Source: Ruminococcaceae bacterium UBA5406
GTDB taxonomy: Bacteria > Bacillota > Clostridia > Oscillospirales > Acutalibacteraceae
Assembly (NCBI GenBank): GCA_002407675.1
Contig: DHNW01000028.1
Coordinates: 49,006-113,005, forward strand
Reading direction: 5' to 3'
DNA: 64,000 nucleotides
The notes under the pieces were generated by a model that saw only the letters and a program-made list of their open reading frames with translations, was not told where the DNA came from and did not search any database. This document shows, piece by piece, positions 16,576 to 25,011 of the stretch. Each line of letters begins with the position of its first letter. The stretch's first letter is position 1. Position numbers and translations under genes: made by a program.

Positions 16576-18327
16576 TCATTTCCTGATTTTGATATGAACT
16601 TCCCGAAGCTGCTGCTCAGTCACTTCGCTGGGGGAACCCATCATGACATCCTGTGCATTGGAGTTCATGGGAAACGCGATCACTTCGCGGATATTGTCCT
16701 CATCCGTCAGCAGCATCATCATGCGGTCAATACCGGGCGCCATGCCGGCGTGTGGCGGTGCTCCATACTGAAAAGCATGATACAGCGAAGTGAATTTCGT
16801 TTTCAGATCTTCTTCCGAATATCCAGCAATTTCAAACGCCTTTTTCATGATATCTATACGGTGGTTGCGGACTGCGCCGGAAGAAAGTTCAACTCCGTTG
16901 CAGACAATGTCATACTGGTATGCCAGCACCTTTTCCGGACGCTGGTTCGTCAGTGCTTCCATCCCGCCCTGCGGCATGGAAAACGGGTTGTGTGTAAATA
17001 CCGTGGCGCCTGTTTCTTCGTCGATCTCGAACATGGGGAAATCCACAATAAAACAGAATTCAAACCGGTTTTTGTCAATCAGGTTTAAACGGCATCCCAG
17101 TTCAGAACGAATCTGCCCCGCATATTTCGGCGCCATTTCCTCGTCGTCAGCAATGAAGAAGATGACACAGCCGGGTTTTAGGTTGGCGCGGCGTGTCAGT
17201 TTCAGGCGTTTGCCCTCGGAAAGGTACTTGTTGATAGGGCCCTGATAACTGCCGTCAGCGGTAATTTTAATATAGCCGAGACCTTTCATGCCGATGCTTT
17301 CGGCAAATTTCAGCATATTTTCAAAGAAACTGCGCGGCTGCGACGCACAGTCCGGCACATTAATGGCGCGGACGGTTTTATTTTGAAACGGTGCGAACGC
17401 GGTATTTTCAAAAATATCGGTAATATCAATAATTTCCAAAGGATTGCGCAGATCTGGTTTATCGGTTCCGTATTTCAGCATAGATTCCGCGTAGGGAATA
17501 CGGCGGAACGGAGCTTCCGAAACGGATTTGTCCGAAAATTTTCGAAAAGTGTCACCAATGACCTCTTCTGCAACGGCAAACACGTCTTCCTGCGTGGCAA
17601 ACGCCATTTCAAAATCCAATTGATAGAATTCTCCCGGTGAGCGGTCTGCCCGCGCGTCCTCATCGCGGAAACACGGTGCAATCTGAAAATAGCGGTCAAA
17701 ACCGGAAACCATCAGAAGCTGTTTAAAAATCTGCGGTGCCTGTGGAAGCGCATAAAATTTACCTCTGTGCCTACGGCTCGGGATCAGGTAATCGCGCGCG
17801 CCTTCCGGTGAAGAAACGGATAGAATCGGCGTCTGGATTTCCAGAAAACCGAGCTCCGTCATTTTATTCCGTAAAAAGGTAATCAGCTGCGAGCGCAGCA
17901 CAATATTTTTGTGGACTTTTGGGTTTCGCAGGTCAAGGTAACGGTATTTCAGGCGAACGTCTTCTTTCGTTTCCCGGGATGCGTTTACTTCGAATGGAAG
18001 GGGGGCAAGGACTTTCCCAAGCACGGTCAGCTCGTTTACCCGGATTTCTACGGTCCCGCTGGGTATTTTGGGGTTAATGGTGTCTTCGTCGCGCAGGACG
18101 ACTTTTCCTTTTGCCGTTAAGGTGCATTCCCGGCTGACATTTTTCAGCTTTGCTTCGTCGTGGATAACGATCTGTACGACGCCGTATTGGTCGCGCAGGT
18201 CAATAAATTTGATTCCTCCGTGGTCGCGGATATTCTCCACCCATCCCGCGACACGAATTTCTTTTCCCATATCCTTTTCGCCGACTTCGCCGCAAAGGCA
18301 TGTGCGATACTGGTTTTTCCTGAACAT
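16576..18327 (-). CDS. aspS: Aspartyl-tRNA synthetase, probably non-discriminating
   Basis: A 583-residue bacterial-type AspRS with an N-terminal OB anticodon-binding domain (residues 1-105), class II catalytic core and GAD insertion domain (about 290-410). The start chosen is ATG 18327 (MFRKNQYRTCLCGEV), because an upstream reading to 18438 lacks homology. The anticodon-domain segment NIRDHGGIKFIDLRDQYG carries His where many discriminating enzymes have Leu; this His is a known marker of enzymes that also charge tRNA-Asn. Linkage to gatCAB fits that role, since GatCAB would convert Asp-tRNA(Asn) to Asn-tRNA(Asn). The AspRS identity is certain; the relaxed specificity is inferred. Confidence 0.95.
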   Translation of the reverse strand: MFRKNQYRTCLCGEVGEKDMGKEIRVAGWVENIRDHGGIKFIDLRDQYGVVQIVIHDEAKLKNVSRECTLTAKGKVVLRDEDTINPKIPSGTVEIRVNELTVLGKVLAPLPFEVNASRETKEDVRLKYRYLDLRNPKVHKNIVLRSQLITFLRNKMTELGFLEIQTPILSVSSPEGARDYLIPSRRHRGKFYALPQAPQIFKQLLMVSGFDRYFQIAPCFRDEDARADRSPGEFYQLDFEMAFATQEDVFAVAEEVIGDTFRKFSDKSVSEAPFRRIPYAESMLKYGTDKPDLRNPLEIIDITDIFENTAFAPFQNKTVRAINVPDCASQPRSFFENMLKFAESIGMKGLGYIKITADGSYQGPINKYLSEGKRLKLTRRANLKPGCVIFFIADDEEMAPKYAGQIRSELGCRLNLIDKNRFEFCFIVDFPMFEIDEETGATVFTHNPFSMPQGGMEALTNQRPEKVLAYQYDIVCNGVELSSGAVRNHRIDIMKKAFEIAGYSEEDLKTKFTSLYHAFQYGAPPHAGMAPGIDRMMMLLTDEDNIREVIAFPMNSNAQDVMMGSPSEVTEQQLREVHIKIRK

Positions 18328-18522
18328 CTTCCGCAAATCCCCTTTACCTTTCTCTGCTGTCAAAAATAGTGGAATTATTATACCATGAATTAAAAGTGGT
18401 TTCAATGTGCAAAACCGCAGGAACGCCATGCAAAGCATAAAAGCTTCACTGCTTTACTATATCATATTGTGCAAAAAAAAGCGATAAAAACGATAGAAGA
18501 TTGTGGGGAAGCGGTCAGCTAT

Positions 18523-19032
18523 TTATAATTGAATCCAGTAGCGCTGGGTGATCCTTCCGCCGTCGGAGATTTCGTTTTCCATAATCCCGCCGTTGTGCAG
18601 GATGGTTTTTGCGGAACCAGTATTCTGTTTGTCGCAGGTTACGAGGGCTTTTGAAATTCCAAGTTTTTTTGCAAGGGGGAGGGCCAGCGCAAGCATTTTT
18701 TCTGCGTATCCTTTTCGCCGTTCGGAGGGCCGGATTCCGTATCCGATATGGCCGCCGCTGCGCAGCAGGGACTCATTCAGCCGGTGGCGGATGTTGACGG
18801 CGCCCAGAATGACGCCGTTTTCACCGGTCAGAAAATAGGTGTGGGCAGGGACAAGATTGTCGGGAACGGTTGTTTCCTGCCGGATGGTTTCCTCCAGCCA
18901 CTGCGCATAGTTTCGGTCCAGAAGCCGTGCGGAATAAGGGGTGATTTCCTCATGGCTTTGCTCCCAATCCTGCGCAAATGAAAAATATTCCCGCTCCATT
19001 TCCGGTGCGGGCTTTACCAGTTTGACCTTCAT
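18523..19032 (-). CDS. GNAT-family N-acetyltransferase
   Basis: A 169-residue acetyltransferase of the RimL-like group. The acetyl-CoA-binding segment is GIRPSERRKGYAEKMLALAL, and the 'NxxSxxVxxxxG' equivalent appears as KQNTGSAKTILHNGGIMENE. It lies 18 bases after pepT on the same strand and probably shares its transcript. The substrate (protein N-terminus, amino acid or drug) cannot be told. The 195 bases between this gene and aspS hold an AT-rich promoter-like region for aspS and no other gene. Confidence 0.85.
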   Translation of the reverse strand: MKVKLVKPAPEMEREYFSFAQDWEQSHEEITPYSARLLDRNYAQWLEETIRQETTVPDNLVPAHTYFLTGENGVILGAVNIRHRLNESLLRSGGHIGYGIRPSERRKGYAEKMLALALPLAKKLGISKALVTCDKQNTGSAKTILHNGGIMENEISDGGRITQRYWIQL

Positions 19033-19050
19033 AATTTCAACCTCCGGCTT

Positions 19051-20268
19051 TTACTGCTTTTTCACAAGTTCGACAAGCACTTCCGCCATCTTTTCCATTG
19101 CCTGGATGGGAATAAACTCGAACCTGCCGTGAAAATTAAATCCCCCGGTCGGAAGGTTTGGGCACGGCAGGCCCCTGAAAGAAAGCTGCGCCCCGTCGGT
19201 TCCGCCGCGGATCGGTACGGTTTTCGGTTCGACGCCGGCATTCCGCATGGCCTTTTCTGCGCGCCGGATAATCTCCATATGGGGCTCAATTTTTTCTTTC
19301 ATGTTATAGTAAGAATCTTTGAGATTCAGCTCCACCGTTTTATCGCCGTATTTTTCGTTTAGATATTCCGTGATTTTCTGCATGCGAGCCTTTTTTGCTT
19401 CAAATTTTGCACGGTTGTGGTCGCGGACGATATAGCGGAGAACGGTTTTTTCCTCGTCTCCCTCAATGTGGGATAGATGGTAAAATCCTTCGTATTTTTC
19501 TGTGTGAGCGGGGATTTCTGCCAGCGGCAGCATGGAATTGAATTCAAATCCCAGTAAGATGGCGTTTTTCATTTTATTTTTGGCTTCTCCCGGGTGGATA
19601 TTTACGCCGTTGATCGTCACGGTAGCGGAAGCGGCATTAAAGTTTTCGTATTCCAGTTCCCCGAGTTTGCCGCCGTCCACCGTATAGGCAAAGTCTGCGC
19701 CGAAGAATGGGATGTCGAACCGGTCGGATCCGCGCCCGATTTCTTCGTCCGGCGTGAACGCAACAGAAATTTTTCCGTGCGGGACAGAGCTTTTCGTCAG
19801 CTGCTCCACGGCAGTCAGAATTTCTGCGATTCCCGCCTTGTCGTCTGCGCCGAGCAGCGTTGTGCCGTCTGTCACAATAAGATCCATCCCTTTGCAGTCT
19901 GCCAGGCTTTCAAAGTCCGCGGCGCGCATTACGATATTTTTATCCGGATTCAGGACGATATCACCGCCGCTGTAATTTTTCACAATGCGCGGGCGGATAT
20001 TTTTCCCGCTGGCGGACGAACTGGTATCCATGTGCGAAATCAGCCCGATTACGGGAAAATTGCCTTCACAGTTGGCGGGGAGATATCCGTATAAGTATCC
20101 GTTTTTGTCCATGTGGGCGCCGGAAAGCCCAGCTTTTTTCATTTCTTCCACGAGAAAATTGCCGAACACTTTTTGATTTTCCGTACTCGGGCATATAGTT
20201 TCCGGTGCGCTTTCGTCGGATGTGGTGTTGTATTTTACATATTCAAGCAAGCGTTCATAGGCTTTCAT
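19051..20268 (-). CDS. pepT: Peptidase T (tripeptide aminopeptidase)
   Basis: A 405-residue M20B zinc aminopeptidase that removes the N-terminal residue of tripeptides in the cytosol. Metal ligands sit in GLISHMDTSSSASGKN, LLGADDKAG, TPDEEIGRG and TVDGG. The dimerisation/lid domain includes GVNIHPGEAKNKM, and the C-terminal ligand lies in PNLPTGGFNFHGRFEFIP. Length matches PepT well. AAAGGAC precedes the ATG, and a good promoter lies upstream. A GNAT gene follows on the same strand. Confidence 0.95.
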   Translation of the reverse strand: MKAYERLLEYVKYNTTSDESAPETICPSTENQKVFGNFLVEEMKKAGLSGAHMDKNGYLYGYLPANCEGNFPVIGLISHMDTSSSASGKNIRPRIVKNYSGGDIVLNPDKNIVMRAADFESLADCKGMDLIVTDGTTLLGADDKAGIAEILTAVEQLTKSSVPHGKISVAFTPDEEIGRGSDRFDIPFFGADFAYTVDGGKLGELEYENFNAASATVTINGVNIHPGEAKNKMKNAILLGFEFNSMLPLAEIPAHTEKYEGFYHLSHIEGDEEKTVLRYIVRDHNRAKFEAKKARMQKITEYLNEKYGDKTVELNLKDSYYNMKEKIEPHMEIIRRAEKAMRNAGVEPKTVPIRGGTDGAQLSFRGLPCPNLPTGGFNFHGRFEFIPIQAMEKMAEVLVELVKKQ

Positions 20269-20305
20269 TTTTCAGAAGTCCTTTCCATGAAATTCGGTAA
20301 AATCT

Positions 20306-20334
20306 ATCATACACTGATTTGTATTGAATTGCAA
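20306..20334 (-). promoter_or_regulatory. Promoter of pepT
   Basis: On the minus strand, TTGCAA (20329-20334) and TATGAT (20306-20311) are separated by 17 bases, about 38 bases from the pepT start. It lies in the short gap after the MocR-type gene. Confidence 0.6.
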
Positions 20335-20348
20335 AGAAGCCGCTGTCT

Positions 20349-21716
20349 TCAGATGTTTTTCCAGGCGGATTTCAGGCAGGCGACGGCGTCCTCAATTTCT
20401 TCCAGCGGAATGCCCGCAAACCCCATCCGGATTTTGCCGTCGTTGCCCGGCAGAACGCGGATCCCTTTTTGCAGCGCCATGCGGCAGAGCTCTTCCGCAC
20501 TTTTGTCGGTATGGACGTCCAAAAGGAGGATCAAAGGCGTTTCCTGAAGAGTGATTTTTATCTGAGAGCCAAACGCTGATTGGAGGGCCCGGATCAGTCT
20601 TTCACTTTTTGCTCCGTAAAGTTTCCGCAGTTTCCGCAGATGCCGTTCCATCTGGCCGCTCTTTATGTAAGAGGCTAAGGCGAATTGCTCCACTTTTGAC
20701 GCGGTTTGATTGTAGGCCGCTTTCCGCTTCTGGTAGCATTTTGTCAGTTCCGGGGTCAATACCATATAGCCGATACGGACTGATGGCAGCAGCAGTTTAG
20801 AAAAGGAGCCCAGGTACACAACGCCCTTTCCGTCCGCAATTCCCTGCATGGCCGGAACAGGCCGTGCCCGGTAACGCAGTTCACCGTTGTAGTCGTCTTC
20901 AATGATGATGCCCCCGCTTTCCCTGGCCCATTTCAGGAGTTCCAGCCGGCGGCTCATGGGAATACCAGTTCCGGTTTTAACCCGGTTGGAAGTACTCACA
21001 TACGCAAATTGAACGCCGCTTCGTTTCAGGGCGTCCATGCAGATGCCGCCGCCGTCCCCCGGCAATTTTAGCGTTTCAAAACCGCAGTCTGCAAAAACCC
21101 GTTCTGCCTGCGCAAAGCCCGGTTGTTCCATGGCGATCCGGCAGCTTTCTGACCGAATCAGGCCGCACAGGATGGAAAGGAGCGGCTGGGTTCCGGCTCC
21201 CACCACAATCTGCGCGGGGGAGGCAATAACGCCCCGGGCTCCGTAGCTGTAAGCGGAAAGCGCCTCGCGCAGCTCGGTTTCGCCCTGATGTTCCCCGTAA
21301 GACGCGAGAACTTCCTGCCTGTTTAAAGCGTAGCGGATATGCCGCCGCCAGCTTTTCAGGTCAATATTCCGGCTGTCAACGCAGTCGGTTCCAAAGTTGT
21401 AGCGCACGGCCGCGGAAATGTGCCGGGTAAAGACGGGCGGGCCGGATCGCAAAACCGGTCTGTCCCTTTTTGCGTCCAGTGCGAAATATCCCCTGTGCGG
21501 AGCGGAGCGGATATACCCTTCCACGCAAAGCTGCTGATAGGCGCTTTCCACTGTTGTGCAGCTCAGCGACAAATCGGCCGCTAGTTTGCGGATGGAAGGC
21601 AGGCGTTCCCCCTTCCGAAGGTGCCCGGATTCCACCGCCGTGCGGATACAGCAGTAAAGCTGCCGGTACAGCGGTGCCTCGGATGCTTTGTCGATCTGTA
21701 AATAATCGTACGTCAT
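20349..21716 (-). CDS. MocR/PdxR-type regulator (GntR HTH fused to aminotransferase domain)
   Basis: A 455-residue protein. Residues 1-70 are a GntR winged helix (APLYRQLYCCIRTAVESGHL, GERLPSIRKLAADLSLSCTT). Residues about 110-455 are a fold-type I aminotransferase domain with the PLP aspartate in IIIEDDYNGEL and the Schiff-base lysine in YLGSFSKLLLPSVRIGY. MocR proteins use PLP or an aldimine as effector and often control vitamin B6 or amine genes. It is divergent from two ECF S-component genes. The shared 140-bp gap carries repeated AACTGT motifs, so control of these transporters is likely, though not proven. Confidence 0.9.
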   Translation of the reverse strand: MTYDYLQIDKASEAPLYRQLYCCIRTAVESGHLRKGERLPSIRKLAADLSLSCTTVESAYQQLCVEGYIRSAPHRGYFALDAKRDRPVLRSGPPVFTRHISAAVRYNFGTDCVDSRNIDLKSWRRHIRYALNRQEVLASYGEHQGETELREALSAYSYGARGVIASPAQIVVGAGTQPLLSILCGLIRSESCRIAMEQPGFAQAERVFADCGFETLKLPGDGGGICMDALKRSGVQFAYVSTSNRVKTGTGIPMSRRLELLKWARESGGIIIEDDYNGELRYRARPVPAMQGIADGKGVVYLGSFSKLLLPSVRIGYMVLTPELTKCYQKRKAAYNQTASKVEQFALASYIKSGQMERHLRKLRKLYGAKSERLIRALQSAFGSQIKITLQETPLILLLDVHTDKSAEELCRMALQKGIRVLPGNDGKIRMGFAGIPLEEIEDAVACLKSAWKNI

Positions 21717-21751
21717 AGCATTGCCCCGGCTTTTCAGTCCAGCTACCAGTT

Positions 21752-21801
21752 AACTGTACTTGATAAATTTTTACAAACTGTGTATTTTCATAAAAACAGT
21801 T
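21752..21801. promoter_or_regulatory. Candidate MocR operator: three AACTGT half-sites
   Basis: AACTGTA (21752-21758) and AACTGTG (21776-21782) form a direct repeat with 24-bp spacing. A third copy lies on the minus strand (AACAGTT at 21795-21801). They occupy the gap between the divergent regulator and ECF genes, upstream of a TATGAT -10-like box near 21808. PdxR/MocR proteins typically bind paired direct repeats in such divergent gaps, so function is inferred from position. Confidence 0.45.
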
Positions 21802-21856
21802 TTCCGCTATGATAATACCACGTTCAGAAAATATTGCAATGGCACGGAGGGAAAAA

Positions 21857-22378
21857 ATGAAGAACCACCAGTCCTTTCGAACGGGCGTTGTCGCAGCATT
21901 GTTTGGTGCCCTGATTTTTGTGGTGACAGCCTATATTTTCCACATACCCACACCGGCAACAGGCGGATATATCCATTTGGGGGATGCTTTTGTGTACCTT
22001 GCGGCCAGCATTCTGCCGGGGCCCTATGCCATTGCCGCTGCCGGAATCGGGGAAGCGCTCTCCGATGCCCTGACGGGCAGTATTGCGTACGCACTGCCGA
22101 CATTTCTGATCAAGGCCGCCATGGCAATGTGCTTTTCGTCTGCGGGGAAAACAATCCTGTCCAGACGGAATAGCATCGCCTGCGCAGCCGCGGGGATTAT
22201 TTGTGTGGCAGGATATTATGTGACGGAGGTCATTCTGTACCGGAATTTCACTTCACCGCTTGTAGAAGTTCCAGCCAATGCTGTTCAGGCGGCAGCAAGC
22301 GCAGTTGTTTACCTGCTGCTTGGAAAATCACTTGACCGCCTGCATCTTAAAAAATCTGTAGCTTCCTTTACCATGTAA
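21857..22378 (+). CDS. ECF transporter S component (TIGR04002-like)
   Basis: A 173-residue integral membrane protein with five or six helices. It begins RTGVVAALFGALIFVVTAYI and contains PATGGYIHLGDAFVYLAASI, the 'GxxHLGD' stretch common to vitamin-specific S components. S components bind the substrate and dock onto a shared EcfA-EcfA'-EcfT energising module, which is not in the window. The start chosen is ATG 21857, which follows CGGAGGG; an earlier start at 21809 lies in the promoter. Its position next to a MocR-type regulator suggests vitamin B6 or a related amine as substrate, which is inference. Confidence 0.8.
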   Translation: MKNHQSFRTGVVAALFGALIFVVTAYIFHIPTPATGGYIHLGDAFVYLAASILPGPYAIAAAGIGEALSDALTGSIAYALPTFLIKAAMAMCFSSAGKTILSRRNSIACAAAGIICVAGYYVTEVILYRNFTSPLVEVPANAVQAAASAVVYLLLGKSLDRLHLKKSVASFTM

Positions 22379-22400
22379 TTTTTATTGAGGAGAATAAACC

Positions 22401-22967
22401 ATGAAACTCAACACGTTTTCGAAAAATATAACAGTAAATCTGGCATTATCGGGGATGATGGCGGCCCTTGTTTTCGTTGCAACGATGTTTTTCAAAGTTC
22501 AAATCCCTGTAGCGGGGGATAAGACGATGCTTGGGTTTGCGAATGTTTTCTGCATTCTTTCCGGTTTGCTGCTTGGGCCGGTTTACGGCGGTCTTGCCGC
22601 AGGCATTGGTTCCTGCCTGTTTGATTTAGTAGGCGGATGGGCGACCAGCGCTCCGGTAACGTTGGTCACAAAATTCATGATGGCATTCCTCTGCGGGCTG
22701 ATTACATGGGGAGGCAGCGGCTCCGCAAAAAAGCTGTCCCGGGTTATTGCCGGAGCCGTAACCGGTTCTCTAGCCTATTGTGCACTTTACATTGGATATT
22801 CATGGCTTAAAATGGCAGTTCTCGGTTCCGCTTGGCAAGCAATCAATATCCAACTCTCTGTTAAGATCCCGGTAACTCTGATAAATGCGGTTTTAGCGGA
22901 TGTCATTGCCGTTCCGCTTTTTTTCGCTGTCCGCAATGCTTTGAGACGGAATCATCTGCACGCCTGA
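22401..22967 (+). CDS. Second ECF transporter S component
   Basis: A 188-residue membrane protein with about six hydrophobic helices. It begins ITVNLALSGMMAALVFVATM and contains the typical loop MLGFANVFCILSGLLLGPVY, where other S components have 'LGDxxxxxxGxxLGP'. It lies 22 bases after the first S component with GAGGAG before the ATG, so the two are one operon. Two S components under one putative MocR switch are unusual; they may be paralogues for related vitamers. The substrate cannot be read from sequence. Confidence 0.82.
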   Translation: MKLNTFSKNITVNLALSGMMAALVFVATMFFKVQIPVAGDKTMLGFANVFCILSGLLLGPVYGGLAAGIGSCLFDLVGGWATSAPVTLVTKFMMAFLCGLITWGGSGSAKKLSRVIAGAVTGSLAYCALYIGYSWLKMAVLGSAWQAINIQLSVKIPVTLINAVLADVIAVPLFFAVRNALRRNHLHA

Positions 22968-22974
22968 AAAAGAG

Positions 22975-23003
22975 TTGTTATCCCAGAGGGATAATGATAT
23001 AAT
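22975..23003 (+). promoter_or_regulatory. Promoter of the flippase gene with palindrome in its spacer
   Basis: TTGTTA (22975-22980), 17 bases, then TATAAT (22998-23003). A perfect palindrome, TTATCCC-AGA-GGGATAA (22979-22995), fills the spacer and overlaps the -35 box, a position suited to a repressor. Confidence 0.6.
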
Positions 23004-23042
23004 ATTCTCCATGTTTGATATTATCGGATATGGAGCAAAAAT

Positions 23043-24374
23043 ATGAGAAGAAAAAAGGACCGGGCTGTTCACAGCGACATTGTGCGGGATTCCCTCAATA
23101 CCTTCGGGACCAATGTGATCAACACCCTTATTCAGATTTTTTCTGCCATTGTCGTATTAAGTCGAGTAGACCCAGTCATAAACGGACTGAAAGCGCAGGT
23201 CCTGCTTTGGGGGGGCGGATTTTGCACAGTCCTCAGTCTCAGTGTCAATTCGTCCGTGGTTTATTATGTAGCCCGATATAAAATTGAAAATTCCAAATTA
23301 TCCATTGAAAAACTGACGGCCTTTATTTCACTTGTCATAACCGTGCTGGGAGCAGCGACTTTATTTGTCCTGAAAGACAGCCCACTTTTTCCATCAACGC
23401 CGCCTTCTTTTTTTGCTGCAATGATTGCGTACGGACTTTCTTCGTTCGTTCTGAATATCTGTATGGCGATTCTCCGCGGCGAAAATAAATTCAAATCCTA
23501 TAATGTTGTCAATTTGACGCAGCAGATCCTGATTTCGGCGCTGGCTGTTGTCATTGCGGTTTATCCATCCGCGTCTTTGTGGGTCTGGGGGACCATAGCC
23601 ATTTCATTGGCCATGATTGTTTTTTCCTTTTATGGAGTCCTGCGCTGGAACGGCACCAAGCCGCGTCCCGCCCCGGAAGATGATTTTCCGGTTAAAACCG
23701 GCAAAATGGTCGGTTACAGTTTAAAATCTCACGTCAGTAATGTTTTGACTTATGCGAATTCCAACCTAGGGAGTTATATTGTGCAGGGGATTGCCGGAAT
23801 TGGGGAGTACGGTGTCTACAGCAAAGCCATCACCGTTATGCAGAAAATCTGGATTTTGCCTGATGCTGTCAGCCAGGTTATCCTCAGCCGGATTGCGGGG
23901 ATGAAAGACAAGGGCGGCCAGCTGAAACTGGCGGTGATTTCCACAAAAATCATTGCTTATGTCACCACGGCTGCTACGTTCCTGATTTTAGGGGCGGCCT
24001 ATCTGTTTGTCCCTCTGCTGTTTCCCATGTACAAGGGAATGCTGGGCCCTATGTCTTATCTTACCGTAGGAATCATCTTTATTTCCTGTTCGAAAGTGCT
24101 CGGGAATTCCATTGCGGCCTACGGCCGCCCGGAACTGAATATTCTGCCCACAGTTTTGGGCATTGCCGCCAACATTCTCTTCAGCATTCTTTTTATACCT
24201 CCTTTGGGGACAAACGGAGTTGCTCTGGCATCTTCCATTTCTATGACGGTGCAGGGGCTATCCTGTATGATTATCTTCTGTATTTTTTCCCACACGGCCA
24301 TTTACCGGCTGTTTCTGCCCAGCAAAGAGGAGATAGCGGCAGTGAAGAGCGCCTTTTCCATAAAGCGCCGTTGA
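23043..24374 (+). CDS. Polysaccharide/lipid-linked glycan flippase (MVF/PST superfamily)
   Basis: A 443-residue membrane protein with about 12 hydrophobic helices, resembling Wzx-type polysaccharide flippases. The N-terminal half includes a long helix pair (VLLWGGGFCTVLSLSVNSSV) and the middle has KMVGYSLKSHVSNVLTYANS, a conserved amphipathic region of the PST family. The C-terminus is short and basic (SAFSIKRR). It is a single gene with its own promoter and a strong terminator. It may export the glycans built by glycosyltransferases elsewhere in the window, which is inference. A MATE-type drug exporter is less likely. Confidence 0.75.
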   Translation: MRRKKDRAVHSDIVRDSLNTFGTNVINTLIQIFSAIVVLSRVDPVINGLKAQVLLWGGGFCTVLSLSVNSSVVYYVARYKIENSKLSIEKLTAFISLVITVLGAATLFVLKDSPLFPSTPPSFFAAMIAYGLSSFVLNICMAILRGENKFKSYNVVNLTQQILISALAVVIAVYPSASLWVWGTIAISLAMIVFSFYGVLRWNGTKPRPAPEDDFPVKTGKMVGYSLKSHVSNVLTYANSNLGSYIVQGIAGIGEYGVYSKAITVMQKIWILPDAVSQVILSRIAGMKDKGGQLKLAVISTKIIAYVTTAATFLILGAAYLFVPLLFPMYKGMLGPMSYLTVGIIFISCSKVLGNSIAAYGRPELNILPTVLGIAANILFSILFIPPLGTNGVALASSISMTVQGLSCMIIFCIFSHTAIYRLFLPSKEEIAAVKSAFSIKRR

Positions 24375-24387
24375 CTTTCTAAAATGA

Positions 24388-24437
24388 GGATGCACCCTGA
24401 AAAGGTCAAATGCCTTTCAGGGTGCATCCTTTCTATT
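24388..24437 (+). terminator. Rho-independent terminator of the flippase gene
   Basis: A long stem joins GGATGCACCCTGAAAAGG (24388-24405) with the complementary arm ending GGTGCATCC (24429), followed by TTTCTATTTA. Confidence 0.9.
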
Positions 24438-24466
24438 TAGGTTTTAGGTGTTCCCAGAAAACATTC

Positions 24467-24495
24467 TTTACAAATCGGCATAAGTATGATATCCT
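24467..24495 (+). promoter_or_regulatory. Promoter of the PerR-like gene
   Basis: TTTACA (24467-24472), 17 bases, then TATCCT (24490-24495). It is followed at once by the AT-rich palindrome described next. Confidence 0.45.
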
Positions 24496-24508
24496 AAAAA
24501 TCGATAAA

Positions 24509-24521
24509 AATAATAGTTATT
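24509..24521. promoter_or_regulatory. Candidate Fur/PerR-type operator
   Basis: AATAA-TAG-TTATT is an inverted repeat close in length and composition to the PerR box (TTATAAT-N-ATTATAA). It lies between promoter and start codon of the PerR-like gene, so autoregulation is plausible. The match is partial and the call rests on location. Confidence 0.4.
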
Positions 24522-24546
24522 GATTTTGAACTAGGCGGTGGCCAAG

Positions 24547-24981
24547 ATGTCTGCATTGGAAAGAAAACGCAATTTCAGCCGGAAGCGTGAAGCAATCCTC
24601 AACACGGTGCGCTCTACAACGTGTCACCCTACGGCCGAATGGGTTTACCGAACCCTAAAACCCGAATATCCGGATCTGTCGCTGGGAACTGTTTACCGGA
24701 ATTTGGCGCAGTTCAAAGAGGAAGGCACCGTTATCAGTGTGGGTATTGTAAACGGGCAGGAACGGTTTGACGGCAATACAGTTCCCCATACGCATTTTGT
24801 CTGTTCCCGGTGCGGAGCGGTTTTGGATGTACCGGGATCATTTCTGGACGAAGTTCAGATTGCAGAAACCGCCCGTGCGTTCCATCTTCAGGTGGATTCC
24901 AGTGAGGTTGTTCTTCACGGCATTTGTGCAGAATGCCTCCGGAAGATTCAGGCGGAAAGCGAAGGGCCTGCGAAAACATGA
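24547..24981 (+). CDS. Fur-family regulator, PerR-like
   Basis: A protein of about 144 residues from ATG 24547; a GTG at 24538 is a weaker alternative because GGCGGTGG would then overlap the start. The N-terminal winged helix contains CHPTAEWVYRTLKPEYPDLS and LGTVYRNLAQF. Regulatory-metal residues follow the PerR pattern: His in CHPTAE, Asp in RFDGN and two His in PHTHF. Two CxxC pairs (CSRCG, CAECL) hold structural zinc. PerR proteins sense peroxide by metal-catalysed His oxidation. Zur or Fur function cannot be excluded without experiments. Confidence 0.85.
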   Translation: MSALERKRNFSRKREAILNTVRSTTCHPTAEWVYRTLKPEYPDLSLGTVYRNLAQFKEEGTVISVGIVNGQERFDGNTVPHTHFVCSRCGAVLDVPGSFLDEVQIAETARAFHLQVDSSEVVLHGICAECLRKIQAESEGPAKT

Positions 24982-25011
24982 ATCTGAGACTGTTTTGCGG
25001 CGGTTTCTGAA

